Of a stretch of 64,000 nt of DNA, positions 44,109-52,536 are shown in pieces. A program made the position numbers and the translations under genes. The notes under the pieces were generated by a model. The model was not told the origin of the DNA and made no database searches. It worked only from the letters and a program-made list of their open reading frames with translations. The first letter of the stretch is position 1. The number at the start of each line of letters is the position of its first letter. The DNA comes from Marivita sp. Lineage in GTDB: Bacteria > Pseudomonadota > Alphaproteobacteria > Rhodobacterales > Rhodobacteraceae. Location of the stretch: contig NZ_JAIPUS010000014.1 of the NCBI RefSeq assembly GCF_020055675.1, forward strand, positions 1 through 64,000, read 5' to 3'.

Positions 44109-44912
44109 ATGTTCGGGACTATCCTGTCCGGCATGTCAACGTCGATGTTCGAAATATCCACCGTATCGAATAACGTGGCAAACGCCGGAACCACAGCGTT
44201 TCGAAAGAGCACAGCCAGTTTTACGGATCTCTACAGTGGTGCGTCGCCAGAGACGGTGTCGCGTACATCAACAGGGGTAGGCAGCTTAGTGGAACAGACT
44301 CGCCAAAGCACCAAGCAGGGCGGGTTCATGGAACGTGAAGGGGTTTTGAATATGGCCCTAAGTGGAAACGGCATGTTTGTCACAACCACGCCCAACCCTG
44401 ACGGCACGCCTTCCAACACGTTGAGCTATACCCGGGATGGTGAGTTTTCACTGGATGAAAACGGCGTTCTTCGGTCGTCGACCAACGACATCGTGTTTGG
44501 CTACGATGGTGAAGGTGGAGGAGCCTTGCAGCAAATTTCAGTGCCGTTCATCAATGAGAACGATGTTCAATTGACCGCAATCGAAGTCGCTTCGGACGGC
44601 AGAATGATGGCGACCTATGGCTCTGAAGAGCCGGTCGTCGCTGGCCAGATTGCTGTGGCCTTGTTTGCCAATTCCACATCATTGCGGCAGCTTGGTATGG
44701 GGCGTTTCCAGGAATCCGTGACATCCGGAGCGCCGATTCTGGGTATCGCCGGCACCGAGGGGTTTGGTCGTGTTCTGACCGGGACGCTTGAATCTTCGAA
44801 CGTTGACCTGACGACCGAATTGACAAGCATGATCCGCGCGCAGCAGCAGTTTTCGGGTTCGTCACGCATTCTTCAGACATATTCCGACATGATCGAAAAG
44901 CTGACACGCTGA
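44109..44912 (+). CDS. Additional flagellar hook/rod family protein (FlgE/FlgF-like)
   Basis: A 267-residue protein with the family N-terminus (FEISTVSNNVANAGTTAFRK), a central ALSGNGMFVTTTPNPDG, and the C-terminal GTLESSNVDLTTELTSMIRA and QQFSGSSRILQTYSDMIEKL. Genes for FlgE, FlgF and FlgG are already present, so this is a paralogue. Its C-terminus resembles FlgE more than FlgG, and it is the size of a rod protein. AAGGAG precedes the ATG and it has its own sigma-54 promoter. It could be an extra rod section or a short hook-type subunit; its place in the structure is unknown. Confidence 0.85.
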   Translation: MFGTILSGMSTSMFEISTVSNNVANAGTTAFRKSTASFTDLYSGASPETVSRTSTGVGSLVEQTRQSTKQGGFMEREGVLNMALSGNGMFVTTTPNPDGTPSNTLSYTRDGEFSLDENGVLRSSTNDIVFGYDGEGGGALQQISVPFINENDVQLTAIEVASDGRMMATYGSEEPVVAGQIAVALFANSTSLRQLGMGRFQESVTSGAPILGIAGTEGFGRVLTGTLESSNVDLTTELTSMIRAQQQFSGSSRILQTYSDMIEKLTR

Positions 44913-44952
44913 GTGATCACCGCATAGGGCTGCATCTTATGCATGTTGTTTT

Positions 44953-45648
44953 ATGACACAAAAAGCCCATGTCACACGCCGCGCAGTTCTTGCTGGCGCG
45001 CTTTGCTCGCCAGCCTTGGCGCATGGCGCGCCGCTTGTTGATATGTCAACGGGTGGCAGCTTGTTCAGCAACACGGCTTTTCGTCCGCCGGAAGGGGACA
45101 CGCAGGGGCTTTTGCATATGTTCGGCGACCCGGAACCGGACCTACCGCCAGATGTATCGTTGGCGCCACGGCAAGCACCGCTTTTCGGCATGTCGCGACC
45201 GCTGCGCCTGGCGTTGGGAAATGCGAATACTGGCGAAAAAATGACACTGAAAGTGGCGGCGCGCGCGCCGTTCAGCCCGTCGGAGAAACGCCAGCTTGAT
45301 CATTTCCTGCGCGATTGGCGGCAAAACGAAATTCAGGAAATTGACGGTGCCGTGCTGCAAGCGCTCTTGCGGATATGCGAGGATGTTGCGCCCGAAGGCG
45401 GCGCACTGAACGTGCGGATCACGTCAGGATATCGCAGTCGCAAAACCAACGACTTGTTGCGCCGTATGGGCAAGAAAGCGGCGCGCAATTCACTGCATAT
45501 GCAGGCGCGTGCGATCGACTTTTCCTTGCCGGACGTGCCGATGAAGACGCTGTCGCGCGTCGCAAGGCAGGTCTGCCCGGGTGGTGTGGGCACGTATTCG
45601 ACATTTGTGCATGTCGATAGTGGGCCACAGCGCAGTTGGAGCGCCTGA
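44953..45648 (+). CDS. DUF882/M15-type peptidoglycan peptidase, probable Tat substrate
   Basis: A 231-residue protein. The N-terminus has a twin-arginine signal (RRAVLAGALCSPALAHGA). The C-terminal catalytic domain (about 105-231) has SGYRSRKTND (158-167), the zinc site His182 ... Asp189 (LHMQARAIDF) and a third ligand His220 (FVHVDSG), as in D-Ala-D-Ala peptidases of family M15/YcbK. It lies 40 bp after the extra hook/rod gene inside the flagellar cluster. Since FlgJ lacks a wall hydrolase domain, this enzyme may open peptidoglycan for rod passage; that is an inference. Confidence 0.82.
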   Translation: MTQKAHVTRRAVLAGALCSPALAHGAPLVDMSTGGSLFSNTAFRPPEGDTQGLLHMFGDPEPDLPPDVSLAPRQAPLFGMSRPLRLALGNANTGEKMTLKVAARAPFSPSEKRQLDHFLRDWRQNEIQEIDGAVLQALLRICEDVAPEGGALNVRITSGYRSRKTNDLLRRMGKKAARNSLHMQARAIDFSLPDVPMKTLSRVARQVCPGGVGTYSTFVHVDSGPQRSWSA

Positions 45649-45711
45649 TGGGCGAGGAGTTGCCGGGTATATCAGGGAGTTCAGAGCTAAATTTCGCAGT
45701 CTTTCGGTTTT

Positions 45712-45727
45712 TGGCGCGAATTATGCT
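45712..45727 (+). promoter_or_regulatory. Probable sigma-54 promoter of flhG-fliA
   Basis: TGGCGCGAATTATGCT has GG and GC at the correct 10-base separation and matches TGGCACG-N4-TTGCT at all but two of the scored positions (A to G, T to A). It lies 26 bp before the flhG ATG at 45753. Confidence 0.65.
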
Positions 45728-45752
45728 GAGTAGCAGCATCGAGGGTGGATAG

Positions 45753-46538
45753 ATGGCAACGGTAATCACGATTGCAAGCGGAAAAGGGGGCGTGGGGAAA
45801 TCCTCGTTGGCTACCAATTTCGCGTTGCGTCTGCAAAAGTCGTCCGGTCGGGCGCTTCTGGTGGACTCAGACCTCCTGATGGCCAACTCGCATATCCTGC
45901 TTGATCTTCAGCCCGAGTTCGATTTGATCGATGTCTTGCAGGCCCGCTGCACGCTACGTGAGGCGATCGAGGTTGTGGATGGTGGTCTGTCTGTGTTGGC
46001 CGGTCGCACGGGTGCAAGCGTTGCAATCGACAAGGTTGAAGACCCCCTACAAAGTGTGTTGTCCGAATTGCGACAGCTAAAGGATGCTTTTAGTTATATT
46101 GTGGTCGATGCCCCTGCTGGTGCAGGACAAGACCTGATCAACACTCTTGCAAATTCCGATCGCGTTCTGATTGTTCTCTTGGCGCAGGCGACAAGTTTTG
46201 TGGATGCCTATGCGCTGATCAAGAATTCCTACCTGGAACGCGGAATCGCTGAATATTCAGTTGTTGTGAACATGGTCAACAGCGAGCGACAGGCAAGGGC
46301 GGTGTTCGAGAATTTCAGCTATACGGTTAAGGCGTTTTTGCCGGTAGGTCTGACTTACGCGGGGCATTTCAAACATCGCAGGGAAATTTACGAGTCGTCT
46401 ATAAAATGCGTTCCTATTGTTCAGATGGAAGACAAGCATGAACAGATCAAAAATTTTGATTTGGTTCTCAGGCAAATCCTGCACGCTCCACATAATGCCC
46501 TGCGGCACGATCCAATGCCCTTGAATATATCGGGGTAA
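45753..46538 (+). CDS. flhG: MinD-like ATPase FlhG (FleN), flagellar number regulator
   Basis: A 261-residue ParA/MinD ATPase with the deviant Walker A GKGGVGKSS (residues 10-18), LLVDSDLLMANSH and VVDAPAGAG. FlhG proteins limit flagellar number and often inhibit the master sigma-54 activator. Its place just before fliA and the two activators supports FlhG over MinD. No flhF or flhA lies in the window. Base composition here is lower in G+C than in the flg genes. Confidence 0.88.
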   Translation: MATVITIASGKGGVGKSSLATNFALRLQKSSGRALLVDSDLLMANSHILLDLQPEFDLIDVLQARCTLREAIEVVDGGLSVLAGRTGASVAIDKVEDPLQSVLSELRQLKDAFSYIVVDAPAGAGQDLINTLANSDRVLIVLLAQATSFVDAYALIKNSYLERGIAEYSVVVNMVNSERQARAVFENFSYTVKAFLPVGLTYAGHFKHRREIYESSIKCVPIVQMEDKHEQIKNFDLVLRQILHAPHNALRHDPMPLNISG

Positions 46539-46545
46539 AGGCGCG

Positions 46546-47268
46546 GTGGTGAATTGTTATCCGACAGATACACGAAATATTGAACGAATTGTTCGTGAAC
46601 ATGAGGGGCTCGTCCGAAGGGTTGCACACCATGTCCATTTTCGGGTTCGGTCAATTGTCGAATATGAGGACTTGCTTCAAATCGGATTGATTGGCCTGAT
46701 AGAAGCTGCCCAGCGGTATTCGCGGCAGGATGGCGTTTCATTTGAAAATTACGCGGTCCTGCGTGTCCGAGGCGCAATGCATGACTATCTGCGAAAAAAT
46801 TCCGTGTTGTGTCGAAAATCGATCAAGATTAACCAGTTGATCAACTCGGCCAAGACGAAGCTGATGCAGGATCTGGGCCGCACCCCAGAAAAGCACGAAT
46901 TGGCTGCAGCTGTGTCGATGACGCTGAATGAATACACGCAGTGGGAACAGACCTTGAATGCAAGCTATCAGAATTCTATTCAAGATGAATACGATGAGCA
47001 TTCGATGTGGTTCGCTTCAGAGGATGCCCCCGCCGAACAAAGGCTGGATCGCGAGCGCTTGAAAGAAACGCTGCTGGCTGCGTTGAGAACTTTGCCCGAA
47101 CGGGAAATGCTTGTACTCCAACTTTATTATGTTGAAGAGCTGAACGTCTACGAGATCGCTGCGGTTCTTGACGTGACACCGGGGCGCGTTTCTCAAATCA
47201 AGTCGGCAGCGTTCAAGAAAATGCAGCCGTTGCTCAAGGGTCATGCCGATGACGCCCGGAACGTCTGA
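46546..47268 (+). CDS. fliA: RNA polymerase sigma factor FliA (sigma-28)
   Basis: A 240-residue sigma-70-family factor with region 2 (EYEDLLQIGLIGLIEAAQRY, FENYAVLRVRGAMHDYLRKN), region 3 and region 4 (EREMLVLQLYYVEELNVYEI, DVTPGRVSQIKSAAFKKM), the pattern of flagellar sigma factors. It should drive late genes such as fliD, which has a matching promoter. The start is GTG at 46546 (or the next codon, also GTG), after AAGG. It follows flhG by 7 bp. Confidence 0.92.
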   Translation: MVNCYPTDTRNIERIVREHEGLVRRVAHHVHFRVRSIVEYEDLLQIGLIGLIEAAQRYSRQDGVSFENYAVLRVRGAMHDYLRKNSVLCRKSIKINQLINSAKTKLMQDLGRTPEKHELAAAVSMTLNEYTQWEQTLNASYQNSIQDEYDEHSMWFASEDAPAEQRLDRERLKETLLAALRTLPEREMLVLQLYYVEELNVYEIAAVLDVTPGRVSQIKSAAFKKMQPLLKGHADDARNV

Positions 47269-47291
47269 GCGGGCCCGGCTTGGAGGATGCT

Positions 47292-47690
47292 TTGGAAAAG
47301 ATAACTACAGTGCAGTTGTCGGTGCAGTCCGCCGAGGCGATTATGGTAGGTCACGACAAGAAACCGCAACTGTTGGTAAACGGGACGCTGATGAATTTGG
47401 CCAGAGGCCATATCGTGTTACACGTTCAAACCCGTGAAATTTCTCATGTTGGAGGCATTGGTGAGCTTGACATCGACGATACGCGGCCTGTCATGCAAGC
47501 GCATCTGCACGTATCGTATAGTCAGTTTTCCAGTCTTTTAAAGCTGTTGCGGAGCGACCCGCCCCGGCCGCCTTCGGCCGTCATCGCCCTGAAAGATGAA
47601 TTGTTAACCTCGCCTGAGGGGTATCTTGTCCTGGAAGGTCGACGGCGTTGTATGATCGCGGATGTTTCTTGGAGTATTCCGATCCTGTAA
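47292..47690 (+). CDS. Hypothetical protein following fliA
   Basis: About 132 residues, start TTG at 47292 with GGAGG five bases upstream (a TTG at 47280 is also in frame but overlaps that site). No signal peptide, membrane segment or motif I recognise; the sequence has alternating beta-like stretches (QLLVNGTLMNLARGHIVLHV, MQAHLHVSYSQFSSLLKLL). It lies 23 bp after fliA and converges with the first sigma-54 activator. Probably part of the flhG-fliA unit; function unknown. Confidence 0.6.
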   Translation: MEKITTVQLSVQSAEAIMVGHDKKPQLLVNGTLMNLARGHIVLHVQTREISHVGGIGELDIDDTRPVMQAHLHVSYSQFSSLLKLLRSDPPRPPSAVIALKDELLTSPEGYLVLEGRRRCMIADVSWSIPIL

Positions 47691-47741
47691 TGCGGCCCGT
47701 CCCCAACCAGTACCCCGAGCGAAATATGGACTTGTTTATTT

Positions 47742-48845
47742 TTAGGAGTCGCTATCAATTTTGTATTTACGCATCTTTGCAATCAAGGTTGTTCGTTTTA
47801 AAGAAAGCATGTTGGCAGCCTTTGTCGTACTGTAATCTGCCAGCTTCAGCGCGGTAGTAATATAGTTCAGTTCGATGTTGCTAAGGTGATCTTTCAAACA
47901 AAACGGCTGGTCGCTGCGCAACGTTTGCATCGCATCAATGTCCGATTTTTGTATCTCGATCGGCTCTGAATTTCGCTCCGAGGATGTGGTTCGCGCCACC
48001 GAGGCAGGAATCTTGTGAATGGCGCTCCAAAGGTTCGCTTGTTCCTCGACATTTCTTTCGTCAAGGTGGAGCAATTTCCGCACCATAGGCCGGGTCAGTG
48101 GCTGGCCGCGCGAAAATACAGCGGCCCGCTGGAGAAAGTTTTTCAACTCTCGCACATTACCGGGCCATTCGTAATGCATCAGCTCTTCCATGCCGTCCAG
48201 TTCCACAGGGGGTGGAACAAGGCCCGAGCCGTCGTTTTCAATCTGGTTGGATATAGCCGAAACGAGTTCGGGTATATCCTGAACTCGATGTTTGAGTGAT
48301 GGCACACGGATGACGACCACCGACAAACGGTACAGCAAGTCTTCGCGGAAGTCACCTTCGTGTAACTTTCCATTGAGGTCCTTGTGTGTCGCACAGACAA
48401 GGCGAAAATCTACAGGCCGCTCGGTGTTCGATCCAAGACGGCTGATCTTGCGCGTTTCGATGACGCGAAGCAGCTTGGCCTGAAGCTCCAGTGGCATGTC
48501 ACCGATTTCGTCCAGAAAGAGCGTGCCCCGCGCGGCATCTTCAAAGCGCCCTTTGCGAGTTGTGCTTGCGCCAGTGAAGGCCCCTTTTTCATGCCCGAAA
48601 AGTTCCGCTTCAAGCAGGTCGCGCGGGATTGCTGCGCAGTTGACGCAAATCAGTTTGCCTTTCCGACCGGACATCGCGTGCAAGGCTTGCACAACAAGTT
48701 CTTTTCCTGCGCCGGTTGGTCCGGTTGTCAAAACATTGACGTTGTAGGTCGAGACGTTCTCAATTTCCTGACGCATCCGCACGACGGCTGGCGAGGTGCC
48801 TCCAATTGCCTTGAAATCTGAAATTTTCGTTGAAGGCGCGGTCAT
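47742..48845 (-). CDS. Sigma-54-dependent activator with Fis-type HTH (FleQ/FlrC-like)
   Basis: A 367-residue enhancer-binding protein: AAA+ domain with Walker A TGPTGAGKE (about 41-49), the sigma-54 contact loop GAFTGA (88-93) and GTLFLDEIGDMP, then a Fis-type helix-turn-helix at the C-terminus (NYITTALKLADYSTTKAANM, LSLKRTTLIAKMRKYKI). It has no N-terminal receiver domain, so it is not a standard response regulator. It is divergent from the second activator. The ATG at 48845 follows GGAAG; a TTG at 48866 is less likely. It likely turns on the sigma-54 promoters in this window. Confidence 0.9.
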   Translation of the reverse strand: MTAPSTKISDFKAIGGTSPAVVRMRQEIENVSTYNVNVLTTGPTGAGKELVVQALHAMSGRKGKLICVNCAAIPRDLLEAELFGHEKGAFTGASTTRKGRFEDAARGTLFLDEIGDMPLELQAKLLRVIETRKISRLGSNTERPVDFRLVCATHKDLNGKLHEGDFREDLLYRLSVVVIRVPSLKHRVQDIPELVSAISNQIENDGSGLVPPPVELDGMEELMHYEWPGNVRELKNFLQRAAVFSRGQPLTRPMVRKLLHLDERNVEEQANLWSAIHKIPASVARTTSSERNSEPIEIQKSDIDAMQTLRSDQPFCLKDHLSNIELNYITTALKLADYSTTKAANMLSLKRTTLIAKMRKYKIDSDS

Positions 48846-49003
48846 TGCAATTCTTCCGAATGTCAAAATAGTGATCTTAGTAGCTGTGCAGCAAGTGAAC
48901 TAGTCCAACACGTTTCTACCCGATGAACGAGGGTTGGCGATATATATTATCAATTGATCTCGTCATACAAAGCAAGAGAGATTGGGCATGCATAATCTAT
49001 GCT

Positions 49004-49054
49004 TTTAGTCATACTAAAGTTAGTAATCTAAATATTTAGATATCCAATGGATAT
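49004..49054. promoter_or_regulatory. Cluster of three short palindromes upstream of a sigma-54 promoter
   Basis: Three palindromes stand in tandem: TTTAGT-CAT-ACTAAA (49004-49018), TCTAAATATTTAGA (49027-49040) and ATATCC-AAT-GGATAT (49040-49054). They lie in the AT-rich 259 bp between the two divergent activators, 11-60 bp upstream of the -24 element at 49065. They are candidate binding sites for an activator or repressor. The palindromes are seen; the binding protein is inferred. Confidence 0.5.
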
Positions 49055-49064
49055 TCAGTTATTT

Positions 49065-49080
49065 TGGCACACAGCTTGCC
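49065..49080 (+). promoter_or_regulatory. Sigma-54 promoter of the second activator and fliEFGHIJ
   Basis: TGGCACACAGCTTGCC has an exact TGGCAC and TTGC with correct spacing. It lies 25 bp before the ATG at 49105, so the activator gene is itself sigma-54 dependent and can be autoregulated. Confidence 0.88.
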
Positions 49081-49104
49081 TTTATAGAGGCGGAGGTGGA
49101 CGCC

Positions 49105-50271
49105 ATGTATCGTGCCATTATACAGATTGAAAACTTTCGATTGGGCCAGGCCCTGGTTGATACTCTGTCAGATCATGCAGTTTCGGTGCGCCGGGTCTGT
49201 GACACAAGCTGCGATGAAAAGCGCCCGAACACGGATTTCCTGATCCTCTCGCAGGAACATGCAGACGTACTTGGGGGGCAATCCGGTGTGGTCGAGTTGG
49301 CGCGCAAAATGGGAGCCAGATCTGTTCTCGTGGTCAATGAGACGGCCAGCGGTTTCTGCATTACGTCTGAATTGGGCGGCAAGATTGTTCATCTCGGACT
49401 TGGCGATGATATCTGCCCGCAATACGCTCTTCTATTCATTGCAACGCTTGTGCATGGTTCCGGGCGCGCGATGGTGCGCAACCCGCACGTCAAGACACTT
49501 TTCGCAATGGCGGCACGTGTCGCAAACTCCGATGTCAGTGTCTTTATCAACGGGCCGACCGGCAGCGGCAAAGAGATCATGGCAAGGTATATCCACAGCC
49601 AGTCAAAGCGCGCGGGCGGCGAGTTCGTGGCGATCAACTGTGCGGCCATCCCCGACAATATGCTGGAGGCGATGTTGTTCGGGCATGAAAAAGGATCGTT
49701 CACCGGCGCGTCCAAGGCCAATGTTGGCCTGATCCGGGCTGCGGACGGTGGCACATTGCTGCTGGATGAAATCTCGGAAATGTCCCTACCGTTGCAGGCG
49801 AAACTACTGCGCGCCATTCAAGAGCTTGCGGTCACTCCGCTTGGCGGCAACCGTCAGATCGAGGTCGATGTCCGCATCCTCGCCACGTCGAACCGCGACA
49901 TGTCGGCCGAGTGTCTCGCCGGGCGCTTTCGCGAGGACCTGTTTTATAGGCTGAACGTGTTTCCTGTCACGACCATGCCGCTGTCGGCCCGACGCGACGA
50001 TATTCTACCCATCGCACAAGAGCTGTTGGTCCGTCATGTCAAGGATGTCGCGGAAATCCCGTTGCTGGCGCACTGCGCCGTCGCCCTGTTGGAAGCGCAT
50101 GACTGGCCGGGCAACATCCGTGAACTGGAAAACGTGATGCAGCGCGCGCTTGTTCTGAAAACCGGGACGACCATCACGGCCGATGCCATCATGATCGACC
50201 AGATAGCAAGGCCGTCGCCCATTATTCAAGCCGGCACGCCAAGCGCTTGGCCCGGAGCGCACGGACTATAG
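49105..50271 (+). CDS. Sigma-54-dependent activator without DNA-binding domain (FleT/FleQ-like)
   Basis: A 388-residue protein: an N-terminal FleQ-like domain of about 120 residues, then an AAA+ domain with Walker A GPTGSGKE (150-157), the loop GSFTGA (197-202, where GAFTGA is usual) and GTLLLDEISEMS. It ends about 35 residues after the AAA+ domain (TADAIMIDQIARPSP) with no helix-turn-helix. It should therefore need a DNA-binding partner, the Fis-HTH activator encoded divergently being the obvious one; the R. sphaeroides FleQ/FleT pair acts as a hetero-oligomer. GGAGG precedes the ATG. It is the first gene of the fliE operon, 12 bp before fliE. Confidence 0.88.
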   Translation: MYRAIIQIENFRLGQALVDTLSDHAVSVRRVCDTSCDEKRPNTDFLILSQEHADVLGGQSGVVELARKMGARSVLVVNETASGFCITSELGGKIVHLGLGDDICPQYALLFIATLVHGSGRAMVRNPHVKTLFAMAARVANSDVSVFINGPTGSGKEIMARYIHSQSKRAGGEFVAINCAAIPDNMLEAMLFGHEKGSFTGASKANVGLIRAADGGTLLLDEISEMSLPLQAKLLRAIQELAVTPLGGNRQIEVDVRILATSNRDMSAECLAGRFREDLFYRLNVFPVTTMPLSARRDDILPIAQELLVRHVKDVAEIPLLAHCAVALLEAHDWPGNIRELENVMQRALVLKTGTTITADAIMIDQIARPSPIIQAGTPSAWPGAHGL

Positions 50272-50283
50272 GAGGCACAGTAT

Positions 50284-50622
50284 ATGAACAGGATCGACCC
50301 GGTCACCTCGACCATGTCGCTGAATGCGGCGGATGCAATCAATCGCGCCCGGGACATGTCGGCGCGGGCGTCCGGTGCGTTGCCGGCCAGCCCGTCGAAC
50401 GAGCCAAGCTTTGCCGACAGGATGCGCCAGTCGCTGGACGCGGTGGCGAATGCACAGACTGAGGCGAGCGAAATGCGCCGCGATTTCGAAACCGGGAAGG
50501 AAACGGATTTGACCAAGGTGATGGTCGCGCAACAGGTTTCTTCGCTTGGTTTCCAGTTGACGCTGAACGTCCGAAACAAGGCTTTGACTGCATATAAAGA
50601 CATCATGAACATGCCCGTCTAA
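50284..50622 (+). CDS. fliE: Flagellar hook-basal body complex protein FliE
   Basis: A 112-residue protein with SFADRMRQSLDAVANAQTEA and the C-terminal VAQQVSSLGFQLTLNVRNKA, then LTAYKDIMNMPV, typical of FliE. It links the MS ring to the rod. AGGAGG precedes the ATG. Confidence 0.93.
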   Translation: MNRIDPVTSTMSLNAADAINRARDMSARASGALPASPSNEPSFADRMRQSLDAVANAQTEASEMRRDFETGKETDLTKVMVAQQVSSLGFQLTLNVRNKALTAYKDIMNMPV

Positions 50623-50665
50623 GGGTGGAAAATCGAGTAGAAACAAGTGCGTGAAAAGCTAGCCC

Positions 50666-52513
50666 ATGACGGATAATTCCACAAACACGTCGCTCGCACC
50701 GGCGCGAAACGGCTTTGCGCAGCGCGTGACAATGACCATGAACGACCTGCGCATGTTCTACATGCAGCCAGCGGTACAGCGTGCTTTTCCCGTTGTGGCG
50801 GCTGCCCTTCTGGTGGTTCTGGGGCTTATTTTTTATGTCGCATTGCAGACGCCGCAGCGCACGACGCTGTTTGCATCCTTACCCGAGGCCGAGAAGGCCG
50901 CGGTTATGGATGCGTTGCGCAATAACGGCACCGATGTTCAGATCGATCCGGTCGGCGGTGAGGTGACTGTTCCCGTTGCGGATTATTACACCGCCCGCAT
51001 GACCCTTGCCGCTCAGGGGTTGCCGCAGTCGATGCCAGATGGCTACAGCATGTTGACTGATATGCCGATGGGCACCAGCCGATCTGTTGAAACCATGCGT
51101 CTGAAACAAACGCAGGAAGTCGAACTTGCCCGGTCGATCAATGAAATCGACGTTGTTTCCGCCTCGCGCGTGCATCTTGCAATCCCGGAACGCTCTGCTT
51201 TTGCACGCAATGCTCAGGCACCAACCGCGTCAGTTTTTGTCCAGGTGAAGCCGGGTCGCAGCCTGTCGTCACAGCAGGTGACGGCGATTGTGAATCTGGT
51301 TTCGTCTTCTGTTGCCAATTTGTCGAAGACAAGCGTGACGGTTGTCGATCAAAACGGTCGGCTGTTGTCCGATACGGTTGACGATCCTGCGACGACGCTG
51401 GCCGATCGACAGCTGGAATATCAACTCAAGCTCGAGGAAATCTATCGCGCGCGCATCGAAACCTTGCTGACCCCGATCGTCGGGCCTGGCCATGTATCGG
51501 CACAGGTCAGTCTGGAAATCGACTTTACCCGTCGGGAAGTAACAGAGGATCTTGTGATGCCGGGCGAGTCTGGCTTGCTTAGCGAACAGAACGCGCTCGA
51601 AGAGGAGGTAGTGGAAAGAGCCAGAGGGATTCCCGGCGCCATTAGCAACACGCCGCCACCCGCTGCGGAACTTGAAGGCAACAACGGAAACGCCAATGTT
51701 CCAGATGCCGGTGACGGTGAAAATGAAGATAACCCAGATGGGGGGGGCGAGGCCGGGCAGAATGAAAATACTGCGAACACCGTGACCAACGGCCAGGGCA
51801 CCCGCCTGCGATCCACGAACAATCTAAGAAACTACGAGATGAGCCGCCGTGTTTCGTCGGAAAGCAGCCCTCTTGCCCAAATAAAGGGTGTCCATGTTGC
51901 GGTTTTGGTGCGTGAACGCCAGCCCACAGGGGAAGCTACGGAAGAGGGGGCAATAAGCGAGATTTCGGTCGGCCTTGATCCCTCCCGCATCGAAGATGTC
52001 AAAGCGCTGGTCGAACGCACCGTGGGGATCAACGCCGCTCGCGGTGACACTCTGATCGTGTCAAGCCTGCCATTCATTTCGCCCGAGGCCGTGATCGCGT
52101 CGTTGTCCGAGGGTACGGAATTTTCCTGGTACGAGGATCCTTGGGTGCGCGAGATGATGCGCAACCTGTTGATGCTGATGGTTCTGGCGGTCGTGGTTCT
52201 TGGCCTGATCAAGCCACTTTTGACCCAGTTCCTCGCGGCACCCTCTGACGGGCAGGGGCCGAATGTCATCACGACAGAGGACGGCGAGATTATCGACATG
52301 GACACGATCGATTTGGAAGAGGGCCAATCCCTTGAAGAGATCAAGGCCAAGCTCAAGCCGAAGAAAAGTTCGATCTCGGTCGAGATGCTGGATACCGCCA
52401 ACAGCTATGACGACAAGGTCGCGCTGATCCGGATGATTGTCGGTGACGAGGCCGGGCGCGTTTCGAACGTCTTCAAGGCGATGATGGAAGAAGACATGGA
52501 TCAAAGTACGTGA
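50666..52513 (+). CDS. fliF: Flagellar MS-ring protein FliF
   Basis: A 615-residue protein with a membrane helix near residues 38-60 (FPVVAAALLVVLGLIFYVAL), YscJ-like ring-building domains with TVVDQNGRLLSDTVDDPA, an acidic low-complexity insert around 325-380, and a second membrane helix near 492-512 (NLLMLMVLAVVVLGLI). The cytoplasmic tail (EEIKAKLKPKKSSISVEMLD) binds FliG. Size is normal. Confidence 0.95.
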   Translation: MTDNSTNTSLAPARNGFAQRVTMTMNDLRMFYMQPAVQRAFPVVAAALLVVLGLIFYVALQTPQRTTLFASLPEAEKAAVMDALRNNGTDVQIDPVGGEVTVPVADYYTARMTLAAQGLPQSMPDGYSMLTDMPMGTSRSVETMRLKQTQEVELARSINEIDVVSASRVHLAIPERSAFARNAQAPTASVFVQVKPGRSLSSQQVTAIVNLVSSSVANLSKTSVTVVDQNGRLLSDTVDDPATTLADRQLEYQLKLEEIYRARIETLLTPIVGPGHVSAQVSLEIDFTRREVTEDLVMPGESGLLSEQNALEEEVVERARGIPGAISNTPPPAAELEGNNGNANVPDAGDGENEDNPDGGGEAGQNENTANTVTNGQGTRLRSTNNLRNYEMSRRVSSESSPLAQIKGVHVAVLVRERQPTGEATEEGAISEISVGLDPSRIEDVKALVERTVGINAARGDTLIVSSLPFISPEAVIASLSEGTEFSWYEDPWVREMMRNLLMLMVLAVVVLGLIKPLLTQFLAAPSDGQGPNVITTEDGEIIDMDTIDLEEGQSLEEIKAKLKPKKSSISVEMLDTANSYDDKVALIRMIVGDEAGRVSNVFKAMMEEDMDQST

Positions 52514-52536
52514 TCCACGAATAGGGACTGAAACGG

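Noticed and set aside
43901-44212. N-terminal part of the minus-strand frame containing the IS630 fragment
   Set aside because: This stretch is antisense to the promoter and 5' end of the extra hook/rod gene and has no transposase similarity.
48891-48907. TGGAC...TTGC on the minus strand as a sigma-54 promoter for the first activator
   Set aside because: The GG and GC are 12 bases apart, not 10; sigma-54 does not tolerate this spacing.
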